64,000 nt of DNA, taken from Pilatotrama ljubarskyi. Lineage: Eukaryota; Basidiomycota; Agaricomycetes; Polyporales; Polyporaceae. Positions 51,008-61,904 of this stretch are shown piece after piece (positions within the stretch are counted from its first letter, which is position 1; the number at the start of each line of letters is the position of its first letter). The notes beneath the pieces are model-generated. The model was not told the origin of the DNA. It saw only the letters and a list, made by a program, of their open reading frames with translations, and did not search any database. The translations under genes and the position numbers were made by a program. The stretch is taken from contig MU277730.1 of the NCBI GenBank assembly GCA_022385805.1, forward strand, positions 26,897 to 90,896. The letters run 5' to 3'.

Positions 51008-51739
51008 TATATCCTCTGTAGACTGCAACGCTGAGTTTGCTTTCCTGAGCGCAGCCTTACCGGCCCAGTGCAATCGCTAGCGACGACAGTAGGACCAAAC
51101 CTATAACGGCTGAGTCACGTTAGAATCAATTCTGTACTCAGGTGCCCTACCCAGAGTGCAGGGCTGTTCAGCTGGGTTGAAGACGGCATAGCTGTCGGTG
51201 TGTCTCCACAGCTATGGGTAGCCGTTCTGCTCAAGACGGGACACCTCTGGGGGAGTGATGAAGTGCCCACTGTCACCGCCTTCCTGCTCGAGTTCGAGTT
51301 CGTCCGCCCGCTCTTTACATATGGCATGTTCCTGTAGTCTGAATGCCCGGATATCCCGCACCGACGAACCCGAGATACGTGTGGCAATAATGCCGAGAGC
51401 TGCTGAAGAGTACCGTGTGTAATGTGTTTGATGTCTTACGGAGATCATACGGGGGATTACAGACATTCAGATGTCAGTGGGTTTCGTGAGACGACCATAT
51501 GTCGCGGGCGGGTGTTGCTTGGAGGAGTTACCGGAGGGCGTGATTGTGGGTGGCTATTTGGGCCAAGCAGAGCATCTCGAAGCAACCGCCGCGTGCAGCG
51601 CCCTCTCTCCGTTCCACGTTGACTTTCATGTCCTCCTCGCTGCGCTATCTCTGAACTACACTCTATCCGTCGGCCATATACCCTCGTTTGCAGCTGCGCG
51701 CACTTCTGGCACTCGCTTCATTCATCTCCACGACCCGCC
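51008..51739. other. intergenic between the MITE and the gene at 51740
   Basis: 730 bp with no supported exon. The last 150 bp become pyrimidine-rich, as is usual ahead of basidiomycete start codons. Confidence 0.35.
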
Positions 51740-53340
51740 ATGGCCCACATGCACTTCTCGTGGACAGACTCCCTCCAGGCAGCCCTCTCCTCATGCATGC
51801 CCTGCCTCAAATCCTCTGACACTCCATCCGATACCGAGGACGAAAACCCGCGAGCGCGCCCCGGCCGCGGGCTCAATGGTGCCCTCGCGCACGTCGTCAT
51901 CCCCCCACCCCGCGCCCGCCCAGACGAGCTCGAAGGCCTCCTCGCCGACGCCTCGGACGATGCCGAGACGCTCTCCCTGCACTCCAATATCGGCAGCGAC
52001 CGCCGGCGGACAGGAAAGGGCAGGGGCAAGGGAAAGAAGAAGAGGTGGGCCGACGGCGCGCCGAAGCACATTCGCGTCTTCGGCTACGACCTCTTCGGGC
52101 GCCCGCCTGCGATACAGCTCCCCGAGTCTGACCATGAGGACGAGGGCGCGGACGGGGGTGGACGGCGGCGCCCGCGGACGATCTCGACGGACACCTTGGA
52201 CTCGGACGCGGCGCCCCTGGATGCTGCGGCGATCCAAGAGCTGAGCGCCGCCAGGCATGCTGAGGCGCTCGCCAGGGAAGAAGAGGAGCGCAGGGCGAAG
52301 GAGGAGCGGAGGCGGCGCAGGAGGGAGAAACGCGAGCTGAAGCGGGCGGCGATGGCCAGAGCCTTGGAACTGCAGGCCAACGGAAATGAAGAGTTTGAAG
52401 GCTTCCAGGTGCGTCTCTGCAGTCCTCTCTCGTTCAGTGCTTTGTCCTCATGCATGTCCGGGGTCTGTAGGGAAGCGGTCCAACGTACGGCCTCACCGAG
52501 CCTTTCTCGCCCAGCCTCGGCTCGGGCTCGGGCTCCATGTCCGTCTCGGACTCGCAAGACTTCGGGCCCTTCGCGCAAGGCCAGGTCTCCCAACCTTTCG
52601 ACCCCGACGCGGCGCTTGCTGCACAGGACGCAGCAGAGGCCGAGGCGGACGGCGCCGACTTTGGCGCGGAGTCCTACACGGGTCGGCCGCGGAAGAGCAA
52701 AAGCAGCCGTTCTGGAGGAGGCGGCACGCAGACGACGAGCGACACGCGCTCCAGCAGCGGGACCGGCTCGAACTCGTACTCGTACTCGTTCGCCCCAGGA
52801 GGCGCCGGCCTTTCAGGCGTCGCGCCGTACAACCACCAGTTCCTCGCACAGCATCAGCCGATGCCGCGCTCACCACTCTCACCTCTCTCCCCAGAGTCCC
52901 AAGGCGCGCCTCCCTCACCTGCGCCAACGGCATCATCGAATGGCATGAAGAAGCACCGGCGCAAGTCGACGCGGCCGAAGTCGCAGTCCGTTTCCGTCTC
53001 GAGCGCGTCGCAGACCGCGTCGAGCCTCGTCTCCCCGCCAGCCTCCGACGCTGGTCCGGGGCCGAGTCCGCGCGTGTTCGCCCCCGGGCATGGACATGGG
53101 CAGTCGCTCTCCGTCGCAGTGCGCCCCAACGCGGAGGACTTTGAGGGCTTCCCTGGAGACTTTGGTGTGCACGAGTTGCAGACGGGCGCACCCCTACCTA
53201 GCGGTGGAGCGCAGGGCGAGAGCGAGGAGAGGACGAAGGAGCATTTGCCTGTGGCGTCGTTCCCGAGCGTGGGTCTGCGAGGCGTTCAGCGTACGAAGAG
53301 CGACATGGGCGTGTTCCTCGCCCGGAGGGGCGACGAGTGA
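51740..53340 (+). CDS. basic and Ser-rich conserved unknown protein
   Basis: Two exons (51740-52408, 52471-53340) give 512 residues. The N-terminus, MAHMHFSWTDSLQAALSSC, followed by MPCL, has two close Cys and could be S-acylated. A conserved-looking block, HIRVFGYDLFGRPPAIQLPES, follows a Lys/Arg-rich stretch. Then a highly charged helix of about 55 residues (AREEEERRAKEERRRRRREK) runs up to the intron. The second half is Ser/Gly/Pro-rich and probably disordered, with a basic KKHRRKSTRPKSQ. DFEGFPGDFG and GVQRTKSDMG near the end may be short conserved motifs. I do not recognise a family. Confidence 0.65.
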
Positions 53341-53912
53341 GATGTGTCGATACCCCCGGGTTCGTTGCGCGGTGCAGACGCGCATGCAGTTCTGTAGGAT
53401 GTTGGTGGTAGGATGGGATGGATGCGACGCTTCATGAGAGCCCTTGTGCACATGTTGGATAGATCATGCATTCCCCTCTTGTTTGGCTTACGACGATACT
53501 GTACATTGCGCCTTCTCGTATATTACGCCTCTTCGCGAGAGCAGACCTTACGCGCATATGCTCGATCCCAGCGCAACGCAGTGAATCGAGGTCGATGACA
53601 TTCCAGATATCCCACCCGACATACGACAAAATGAGAGACTGACAGTGAGACGGACTTAGTATTACAGTGTAAGGTAGCTCCTCCGCGGTATCGTCAAAGT
53701 CGTGAGCCGTCGCGAACACTAAGTGTGCGGATGTTGAGACACAGCAATGGGGATAGGCGCAACAAAGGTTCAGAATTGCATGGCATGTCCTCGGTGCAGT
53801 CCGCGCCCCATGTACCCAGTGGTGCACGTATGCGGGGGGTCGCAGCGCAGTGCCTCATGGCGACAGGGAATGGGTGCTCGCTCGCCTTCTCCAGCACGCC
53901 CCGTCTCGGATA
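53341..53912. terminator. convergent 3' region of the 51740 gene and ATG18
   Basis: 570 bp between two stops on opposite strands. No coding frame is convincing. It must contain the two polyadenylation sites. Confidence 0.35.
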
Positions 53913-55629
53913 TCATGCGCTCGTTGTTCCCTCATCATTGGAGTCCAGCAAACTGGTTAGATACGGTCAGAGATGTGTTGCGAGGATGAAGGCAGAAAAA
54001 GACGCACCTATACTGCTTCATGAGGGAGCACTCGCCGCCGTTCTCCAGGTCAATGTTATACGAGTAGAAGTACCCCTCCGACGAGATGACCATGACCTGG
54101 GGCATCGTCCTACGGTTCACATGGTGAGCATAGTCTACCAACAGGGGAAGACGCGATAGGTACCCGCTGAGGGCAGCGATGCACCGCGCACCGCTTGTAG
54201 GTAACCGGAGGAAAGCAAAGTCTCGCGAAGGTTCCCACATCTCCGTGAGCGTGTTTGGCAGGTAGCCGCCTACCGAGGAGGTGAGGTTCTTGGTGAGATG
54301 GAGCGATCTCCGACGTAAGGTAGAGCTACACAGGTATGCTGCTGAGCAAGCATGCAACGCGAGGAAAAGGAGGAAAAGGAAGACCACGTACGAGATGCTG
54401 TTGCCCTTCTTCTTATCCACATACGCGTCGTACCCTCCGTCCAAACCCTGCGAGCCTTCTCGGCTATCTATCGATCCTGAGGGGCTGGACGGTGACTGCG
54501 CGGCGCCAACACCCGACCCCCTACCTTGCCCGAGCTTGAATATATGTACGGTATCATGCGCAGAGCTGACCACCAGCAGTGTCGAGACGAGGTTAAAGTT
54601 GATTGAGTATATGCGCGCCTCCCGAGTCCCGCGGCGGAACTGGTATAGCTTCTCCGCGCCGGGGATGCTCCATACGCGTATGACCGTGCCCTTCTCGGAG
54701 GCGGTCGCGAGCATGGTGCCGGTAGAGTTGATGGAAAGGAAAGAGATGGGCGACTTGTGCGCTTGAATGACGTTGGCAACGGTAAGGGAGCGTGTAGAGA
54801 AGAGGAGAACGTCTCCGGTTGATGGTGCGGAGGCGGCAGGTGCAGGCTGCTGGGCTGCAGATGTCTGGACGAGCGCGGGTGAGGGGACGGGTGATGGATA
54901 TGCGAGGTACGAGTTGTCGGCGGAAGGAGAAAGGGCGACGATGGCTGCGGAGAATAGGTACAGGAGCGCGTGGGCAAGGACGGAAGCACTCACCGTTTGG
55001 GTTCGGTGTTGTCTCAATGACGTGCAGGAGCTTCATGTTCGATATGTCGTAGATGTATATCTCAACTTCAAGCACGATCACTAGCGTCTTGCGGTTCATC
55101 TTGACGGCGAGAATCGATGATGGAAAGAGGAGCTCGCAGATCATGGATTGTCGCTGTGCGCGCAAGCAGTCAGAGACCGGTTCGCTTGCACTGAGACAGT
55201 GCCAAGCACCACGGAACATAGCATCCTCGGTATGCATGGTCCATAGTCTGACATCCAGGAATATACCGTAGATACAGTACGTACCTTGGTGTTCACGATC
55301 TGCAACTTGCGCGGGCTCAAATGTGGGTGGTCTGCGGCGCCGACCAGAGCGAGCAGCGACGTGCAGAACAGCATCTCCACGATTCCTCGCGCGCCGTCAT
55401 CTGGCAAGGCATCGGTCATGATTCACTCGAATACATAGACATCCGCGTACTCATGGTGTACACCCGTCCGAAGGGGTCGCAATTGGTGATGCTGTACCCT
55501 TTCCGAGTACCGACGGATATGCATCTACGGAGATGAGCAGGGCTCCACGCGTCAAGGTGGAGGACTCACTCACGTGAAGTCCTGGTTGAAGTTGGCAAAG
55601 AGCATGTTGGGGTTGACGCGCTCGGCCAT
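53913..55629 (-). CDS. ATG18: autophagy protein Atg18 (PROPPIN/WIPI)
   Basis: Eight exons (55629-55574, 55524-55451, 55400-55285, 55153-54994, 54944-54392, 54325-54164, 54109-54008, 53952-53913) give 420 residues. The seven-bladed propeller opens with [18 protein letters not shown] and [13 protein letters not shown]. The phosphoinositide-binding motif FRRG is at 238-241 ([16 protein letters not shown]). A low-complexity, Ala/Pro/Ser-rich insert sits before blade 4. It ends [13 protein letters not shown] plus a few residues. Atg18 binds PI3P and PI(3,5)P2 on autophagosomal and vacuolar membranes with Atg2. The fourth intron position from the start (55154-55284) is, at 131 nt, longer than the rest. 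Confidence 0.94.
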
Positions 55630-55960
55630 GGCTGTTGCTCGTCGTTGTGCGCGTCGGCTCTGTCGTCGTGGTCGCTGCTCAGCCCCGCACGCGTTACTGG
55701 GCAGCGGTGACAAGGGTGACGACTGCGTGACCGAGTGTGACTTGCCCACTGTGGCGTCCATGATCGGTGCTCGATCGCGATCGTATACTCTAGAGTGCCG
55801 TCGTGCACGGTGCCACCTTCTTGTGCTGCAGCTGCTAGACGTCCCACAGGCCCTTTCACTGCAGCTTGATTATACGACTTACTCGAGAGCTTGCTTCCTT
55901 CGTTGAGCTCTGCTGTGCCTGAGATCATACGCTCTCTCCTTCCGCACTGGAGACTTTCAT
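55630..55960. promoter_or_regulatory. divergent promoter of ATG18 and the SET gene
   Basis: 331 bp between outward-facing starts; no TATA box stands out and no exon is seen. Confidence 0.4.
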
Positions 55961-58677
55961 ATGTCGGACTTACTCACACTAGGCGAACCCGAGAACACCC
56001 TCCGTCTCTTACAGGACCGCTATGTACAACGTGTCCAGCAGCGCGTCAGGGAGGAACGGGAGGTGTCCACGTCTATACTCCAGGTATATAGGACGTCCTG
56101 GTCGGACTTCTATGCTCAGGAACCTGCCCATTCCTCACAGCTGTTGAGGTCACTGGAAGCTACCGTGCCGCTTCGACCCCGCGTCCCCGACGTCGACGAT
56201 TGGGACGAGGAGGACGACCTCGACGAGACATATTCTACCTCCTGTGCATCGTTCGTCGTCTGGTCTGCAGGCCGAAAGCAAATCTCCAATGTGTCGATCC
56301 CAGTCGGGCTCTCGTTGTCACCAATACGCCTATCGACGTACGCGTATCCTAAATACGAGAGCTGCACGCCCTCCCTTGGGGTCATCCAGTCCCATGGTGA
56401 TCCCCTCACCCTCCAGTTCATTCCCTATGCCGATGAGCCGAGATTCCAGCGACGCATCGAGCCCCTTGCTCAATGTTACGCTCGCTTTGCTTGGCAGGCC
56501 GAATGGTACGACGCAGATTGTAAGTCCTGACTTACTATGCGTACGACTCTCACAGGGTGAACTACTCCCGCTAGTCAAGCTCATCGCGGCCGATGCGGTC
56601 TTGCATCTTGAGGCTTCCGGCCACACATTGGAAGAGATTGAGCGGTTCAAGCCGTACTTCATGCCAGCCTTGATGGGTGGGCAAGGCTTAATTCCATCTC
56701 TTCGGAGAAGGTAGTCGGTATATCCTTGCCTGCTGCGGCGATAGTTCTTACTGATGAAGTGCAGAGATCTGTATGGCTGGGGTAGCGATATTCTACGGTC
56801 AAGGCACTCGACCCCGAGACCATCGCTGCTCCGAGGTGGTCTGCTCGCAGAAGTCAACCACTGCATGGCTCTATTTTGCAGTAATATCAACTGCAATGCA
56901 CCGATTTGCATGCCGCATGGTACGTGGCTCATCGACGACAAACTGAGTCCTTCACAGAGATGCCAGGTGTCCCGTATCCTCCCATCACTCTCAAGTCCCC
57001 CGAACAAAGCAATGAAGATATGTATGATGAGTCGGAAAGAATCTGCAGGAATACTTGTTTCCGGCAATATTCGTATGAACACTACTTAGTAATTCTTACA
57101 GGAATGCATTCATGGCCGATTCATACTGACTTGCAGCTTAGGAAGAACCTCTAGCTGAAGAGCAGGACATATCTGATATGCTCAAGCTGCATCCTGACAG
57201 AGGACCGTGTGCCTTAGCCAAGATCTTGAGGACAACATGCTACAATGTTTGTTGACTGGATTTCTGAATTGGGCACCAAATGATCCTGATCCTGATTCTG
57301 ATACTTCTGCAGGTCTTCCATCACAGATGCTTCATCTTCCCTGATGGCATAACAGGCATCTCATACAACACAGGAGGTGCTGACATGCACGAGAGGTATT
57401 CAGGTCTCTGTGAAGAATGATACTGCAGAGAACTCACCGACAGCTTCAACTATCAGTGTAGACTTCTGTATACATGCTGGCTCCTGCAGCAGGGAATCAA
57501 ACTGTGTATGCATCATCAGTGGCAAAAGGTGCCAGAGACAATGCAGATGTAGACATTGTAAGTGCTACTTGTCTGGTCCGGCAAGCTGGGACTGATTCTT
57601 TATGACAGGTCATAATCGAAGGAAACCTTGCAAGTGCATTGGCACAGCATGCTCACTGCCTAAAGCTGCTGATGAGGATGAGGAGGACGAGGATGAGAAT
57701 GACGAGAGTGGCAAGGGTGATGAGGCTAATCATTGTGAATGTGCTGATGATCACCTCGAATGTGACCCTGACACATGCAAGTAAGGACAAATGTTTTTTG
57801 TACTATTGACTACTGACACAAAAGCAGGCCTCTGTCAAGAAAGAGAAGTGAGATTGTGCACATAAAAGCCCTTATATTGCACACACTCACAACAAACCCC
57901 TAGAGAAGAGGCAGAAACACTGCTGTAAAAATATGCGGTCCCAGCTAGGAAATGCTCCTGTGAGTTATGACAGGATGAACTGCTCATGTAATTCTCATCG
58001 AAATTCACATACAGTTGGTTTCTGTGAAGATTGGATCATGGGGTCTAGGTGCCTTTGCTGAAGGCAAAATCAAGAAGAATACCTTCATTGGAGGTGAGCA
58101 AGTTGCATGGAGTATACATAGAAAGTGATTGAAGAACAGTAGAATACATCTCAGAAGCCTTCCCCACACCCATGAAAGCCAGTGGAGAAAACAAGTAGGT
58201 GCTGATTATCTGCATGGATGTCTCAACTCACATGCCCTAGGTTGGATCAAGCACAGGGGATGGTGAACACATACAGAGGCCTCAACTATATGTTCAATTT
58301 GGAAGGGCTAGACTCCATCCTTGATGCAGCTACTGTGGGCAACATGACAAGGTGTCTCAATGACCCCAGGGACAAGAAGAAAGCTAATGTTCAAGCTGAA
58401 AGTCAGTAAAGTCTCAGGCTTCCTGCTTCCAGCAGCCATGGCTGATCCTATCATATACTCACAACCTAGCTATGGGAGTTGGTGACAACTACAAGATACT
58501 CTTCTTTGCAAGTAGGTCTAATCAGCATGCATAAGTAGAGCATACTAACACACAGAAATAGGAAAGGAGATCAAAGCTGGCGAGGAGCTCTTGCTTTGGT
58601 ATGGTGAGAACTACTGGGCATCCCATGATGACAGCAGCAGTGAAGATGATAGTGAGACTCGGGACGACCATGATTGA
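55961..58677 (+). CDS. Enhancer-of-zeste-like SET-domain protein
   Basis: Fifteen exons give 656 residues: 55961-56519, 56575-56710, 56765-56919, 56958-57088, 57142-57246, 57313-57403, 57462-57557, 57609-57780, 57828-57847, 57904-57959, 58015-58093, 58143-58194, 58241-58401, 58470-58511, 58562-58677. After an N-terminal region come MALFCSNINCNAPICMPHG and a Cys-rich CXC-type region (DFCIHAGSC, CVCIISGKRCQRQCRC, CKCIGTACSLP). SET follows: VKIGSWGLGAFAEG, GNMTRCLND and GEELLLWYGENYW. This order is that of EZH2, the H3K27 methyltransferase of PRC2. The usual NHS of the SET core reads NMT..CLND here, so activity is not assured. Base composition drops from GC-rich in exons 1-3 to clearly AT-richer from about 56950. 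Exon 9 is only 20 nt. Confidence 0.82.
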
Positions 58678-58914
58678 GATGTTGCAGATATACTCGACAA
58701 ACGTGCACATATGTACAGCTTCCAGTACCTGCAATTAGTGCACACCGGACCATACATAAACACCCTACATGCTCACGAACACTACCAGCCCCAGCCGGCT
58801 TGCTGCAGCAGGGTGTTTGTATTGAGCTTCTCTGGTGCCGGTACTGATGGTGCACCCCCACTGCCACCACCCCTATGTGCCCCGAAGTGAGACATGAAGA
58901 CTTGAGATATGCAG
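58678..58914. terminator. convergent 3' region of the SET gene and EXO70
   Basis: 237 bp between two stops on opposite strands, with no coding frame. Confidence 0.35.
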
Positions 58915-61274
58915 CTATACATACGAGTAAAACCCCTTGATGAGGGACTCGACATCCTCTGGAGACATCTTGATGTCTGTTGAACCAGTGAGTTGATGCT
59001 CGACCCCACAATCTCGACGAGACAGTACGTACACTTCTGCGGATCTGTCGGATCACGCTAGTCAGCTCGGTGCATGGGGTTCGAGAATAGATATACTCAC
59101 TCTTGCTGAACTCCTTTCCAAGATTTCGTTGGATGAAGCGCTGGAGCGACGGTACGACGAGCTTGACAGCCTCATCCGCGACCGTGGCGCGGCCCTCCGG
59201 GTCGTCCTGCAAGACGCGCGCCAACGAGTGGCGCTCCGTGACCTCGTCGAGGAGGTCGAAGAAGCGCGTGAACTTCTCTTTGACCGCGCTCTTGCCCTTG
59301 TCCTTCTCGTCGATGAGCGTCTGCAAGAGCGGCGAGAAATTCGCGTCGAAGTAGCCGGCCTTCGCGGTGCGAAAGTTCGAGTTGAGCAGCTCTTGCGCGG
59401 GCTGGGAGAGGATGGAGGGGACGTCCGTGCGCGGGCGGACGAGCAGCTGGGTGCGAAGATACGAGATGTTGTTGAGGAGGAATATCGCGCCGAAGGCGGG
59501 GCGCTTGTTCGTGCGTGACAAGGTGAGGAGGCTTTGCACGGTCGCGTTGAGTACGTCGTCTAGATACGCCGGTACGCCGTATCAGCATCTAGACAGGCAA
59601 GGCGGATGGGAGGGACGTACAGGTATAGTGCTCCAGTATGGTCTGTTCATCGACCTCCGTGGCCTTGGTCTTGCCAATCTGCGTGCCCTCGCCCATCTTC
59701 CAGTTACCGTCGCCCAGCGTGAGAAGCGCTGACGCTGCGGCATCCTGGACGGCTGGTATCCTCTCCAGGTACTGGACTGTCTACTCGTGGATGGGAAAAT
59801 TGGCTTGCGAATGTGCGTCCGCAAAGATGAACGCCTACCGATATTGTAAATTCGGCGAGCCCAGTTCCGGTCTCTCCACCCTTCCCAAGGCCGGCCAGAC
59901 GAATATCTGCGAGGAACTCGGGGAAGCTCCGCAGACATGAGGCGCGAATGGAATGCAAGCCCTCCTTCAACTCGTTCTCCCTCCTGTCCGCTCGGCGAGA
60001 CATCACCTCGTTCCACCTGAGTTGTACTGCGGTAAGAGACGAGTAGGCGGAGAGGGCAAGGAAGGTGTTCTTGTTGAGATTGCGCTTGATCAGGGAACCA
60101 AGCGATCCCAATGTGGATGTGAAGAGGTTGGTTAGCGGGGCGATGAGCGTAGCATATGTCGTGCTGATTGCGGTGGGGGTGGTGAGAGGTGCAAGCTCGA
60201 GTAACAGATTGTACTCTTCCTAGAGAGCGCGTGATCAACTTCAATACATGAACTTCAACACCCGATACACCTACGTCTGCGACGGCAAGCATATTCTCCG
60301 TCCACTTGCCAACTTCTTTTCCGGCTGCCACGCCGTCGATGGTTTCGGCTCTGTCTACGATGCGCTTCCCGAACGTCTCGAGACACTTGCGAGCCCAGGC
60401 CCCCCGCATATCACCATATCCCTTCTGCGCGTCCTTCAACGCGGACTGTATACCCTGTGCGGCAGGATGTGATGGGTGCGTAGCGGGGAGAGGAAGCGTT
60501 CGTAGAAAGGCCACGAGAGGCTTGAGAGTTCCCAGGAGCGACGGGGGGAAGGGTACGAAGCTGAACTCTGCGCCGCCTGGGGGAACGCCAGAGGAACCCT
60601 CTGCGACCAGTTTGGTGTAGAGCTGAATGAGCTTCTTCGCGCCGCTTTCTACTAGACGGGCCTGACGTGAGGTACCGATTGAGCACAGATCAATGTGTGT
60701 CCTGAGATTCGTCCCACCTTGTCTCGAGAATCGGTGCTGTTGAACGCAACGCTGACGTTCATACGCTCGAGCACTTCGGTATATGCGTTGAGCTGGTTCG
60801 GCTGAGGTCTGTTGATCCGTGAGCTATCCTCATCCTATCTTTTCCGGACGGCTGGCTTTACCCTCTCAGAATGAGAGCCTCTTCGGCCGCCACGCCCTCA
60901 TGGTAGCTTGCGATCTCGTCGATCTTCTGTAAAGCGCTCTCGATGTCTGCGCAGAGCTGGAGCTTCTTTGTCAACTTATCAAGCTAAAGTACATACTGTT
61001 TGCTCGTCTTGTGAGCACCTGTGTCGAATTGTACAGCGGCAAGATAGACTTTTCCAACTTCACAAGACGGGTATCGAAGCTAGATAGAATCGCTGGGATA
61101 TGATGCGACTTGCCGATTCCCCGACTCAGAAACACTACTTACAAGTCATCCTCTGAGAGATTTGGCGAGTCTTGTTGAGGTTCTGCTCGAGCTGCGGGGC
61201 AGAGCTCGATACGATATTATTCTGTACAGGCTTGCTGCGCTTACCAGCTCGATTTCCGCGGTCTCGTCATCCAT
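58915..61274 (-). CDS. EXO70: exocyst subunit Exo70
   Basis: Eleven exons (61274-61245, 61191-61143, 61092-60997, 60946-60862, 60808-60718, 60661-60275, 60219-59839, 59780-59621, 59559-59101, 59044-59033, 58976-58915) give 603 residues. The protein is all-helical: an N-terminal coiled coil (MDDETAEIELLEQNLNKTR), then rods. The C-terminal signature is LQRFIQRNLGKEFSKNPQK, then YIKMSPEDVESLIKGFYS, typical of Exo70. The C-terminal domain binds PI(4,5)P2 and Rho GTPases and tethers secretory vesicles to the plasma membrane. A 12-nt exon (59033-59044) encodes most of NPQKY, a strictly conserved motif. Several short 5' exons follow the same pattern. Confidence 0.93.
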
Positions 61275-61904
61275 GGTGAATCAGGAGTCAGGTCCACAAG
61301 TACCGGAGCTGGGTTGTAATCCGTGTCCTCGGAAGCGAGCTCTTGCAGCGTTGCTGCCCAGTGCCCACGAAGCCCAGATACCAACGGTTATCAGCCCCCC
61401 GCGGCGGACGAGATACAAGCAGTAGATGTTCAAAGTTGACGTCCGCAATCAGAAGAGACGGCAGCAGCCAAGTAAGGGTTTGGGTATAGCTGAGCAGCGA
61501 TGCGTGTGGGGAGAGGTGAAGAGACGCGCCGCCGGGATGGCCGCGATCACGATGACGGGGCTCGACGCGACTTGCACCGCACCGTCACAGTGGCGCACGG
61601 TCCAATTGAGCTCATCGTGGACGACGACGTCCTCGTTGATTCCGACCGTCACCACTCCCCGCCAAACCCGTTTGTGCACACCTGAGGCAGATCAGCACAG
61701 ACAGGCAAGTCATCTCAGCTTGCCATCGTCTTTCCAGCTCTTTCCATCATTCTGCGCGCACTCGCCTTCCGTTTCCCTCTCCTCTCTCAAAAGGCATCCT
61801 CTCCCTCGCACTTACTGCAGAGGTTCTCGCCAACATCCTGCGCCCAGGCGTTCTCCACCTCTCACTGTCTGCTCTACGCTAAGAAGAAACACAAAAGGCT
61901 GGAG
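61275..61904. promoter_or_regulatory. divergent promoter of EXO70 and TRL1
   Basis: 630 bp between outward-facing starts. The TRL1 side is pyrimidine-rich (CTCTCCTCTCTC-like runs near 61780-61800). No TATA box or exon is supported. Confidence 0.35.

Noticed and set aside
61200..61245. First acceptor of EXO70 at the AATAATATC site
   Set aside because: It brings a wrong frame; the acceptor before CTCGAGCAGAAC keeps the coiled coil in frame.
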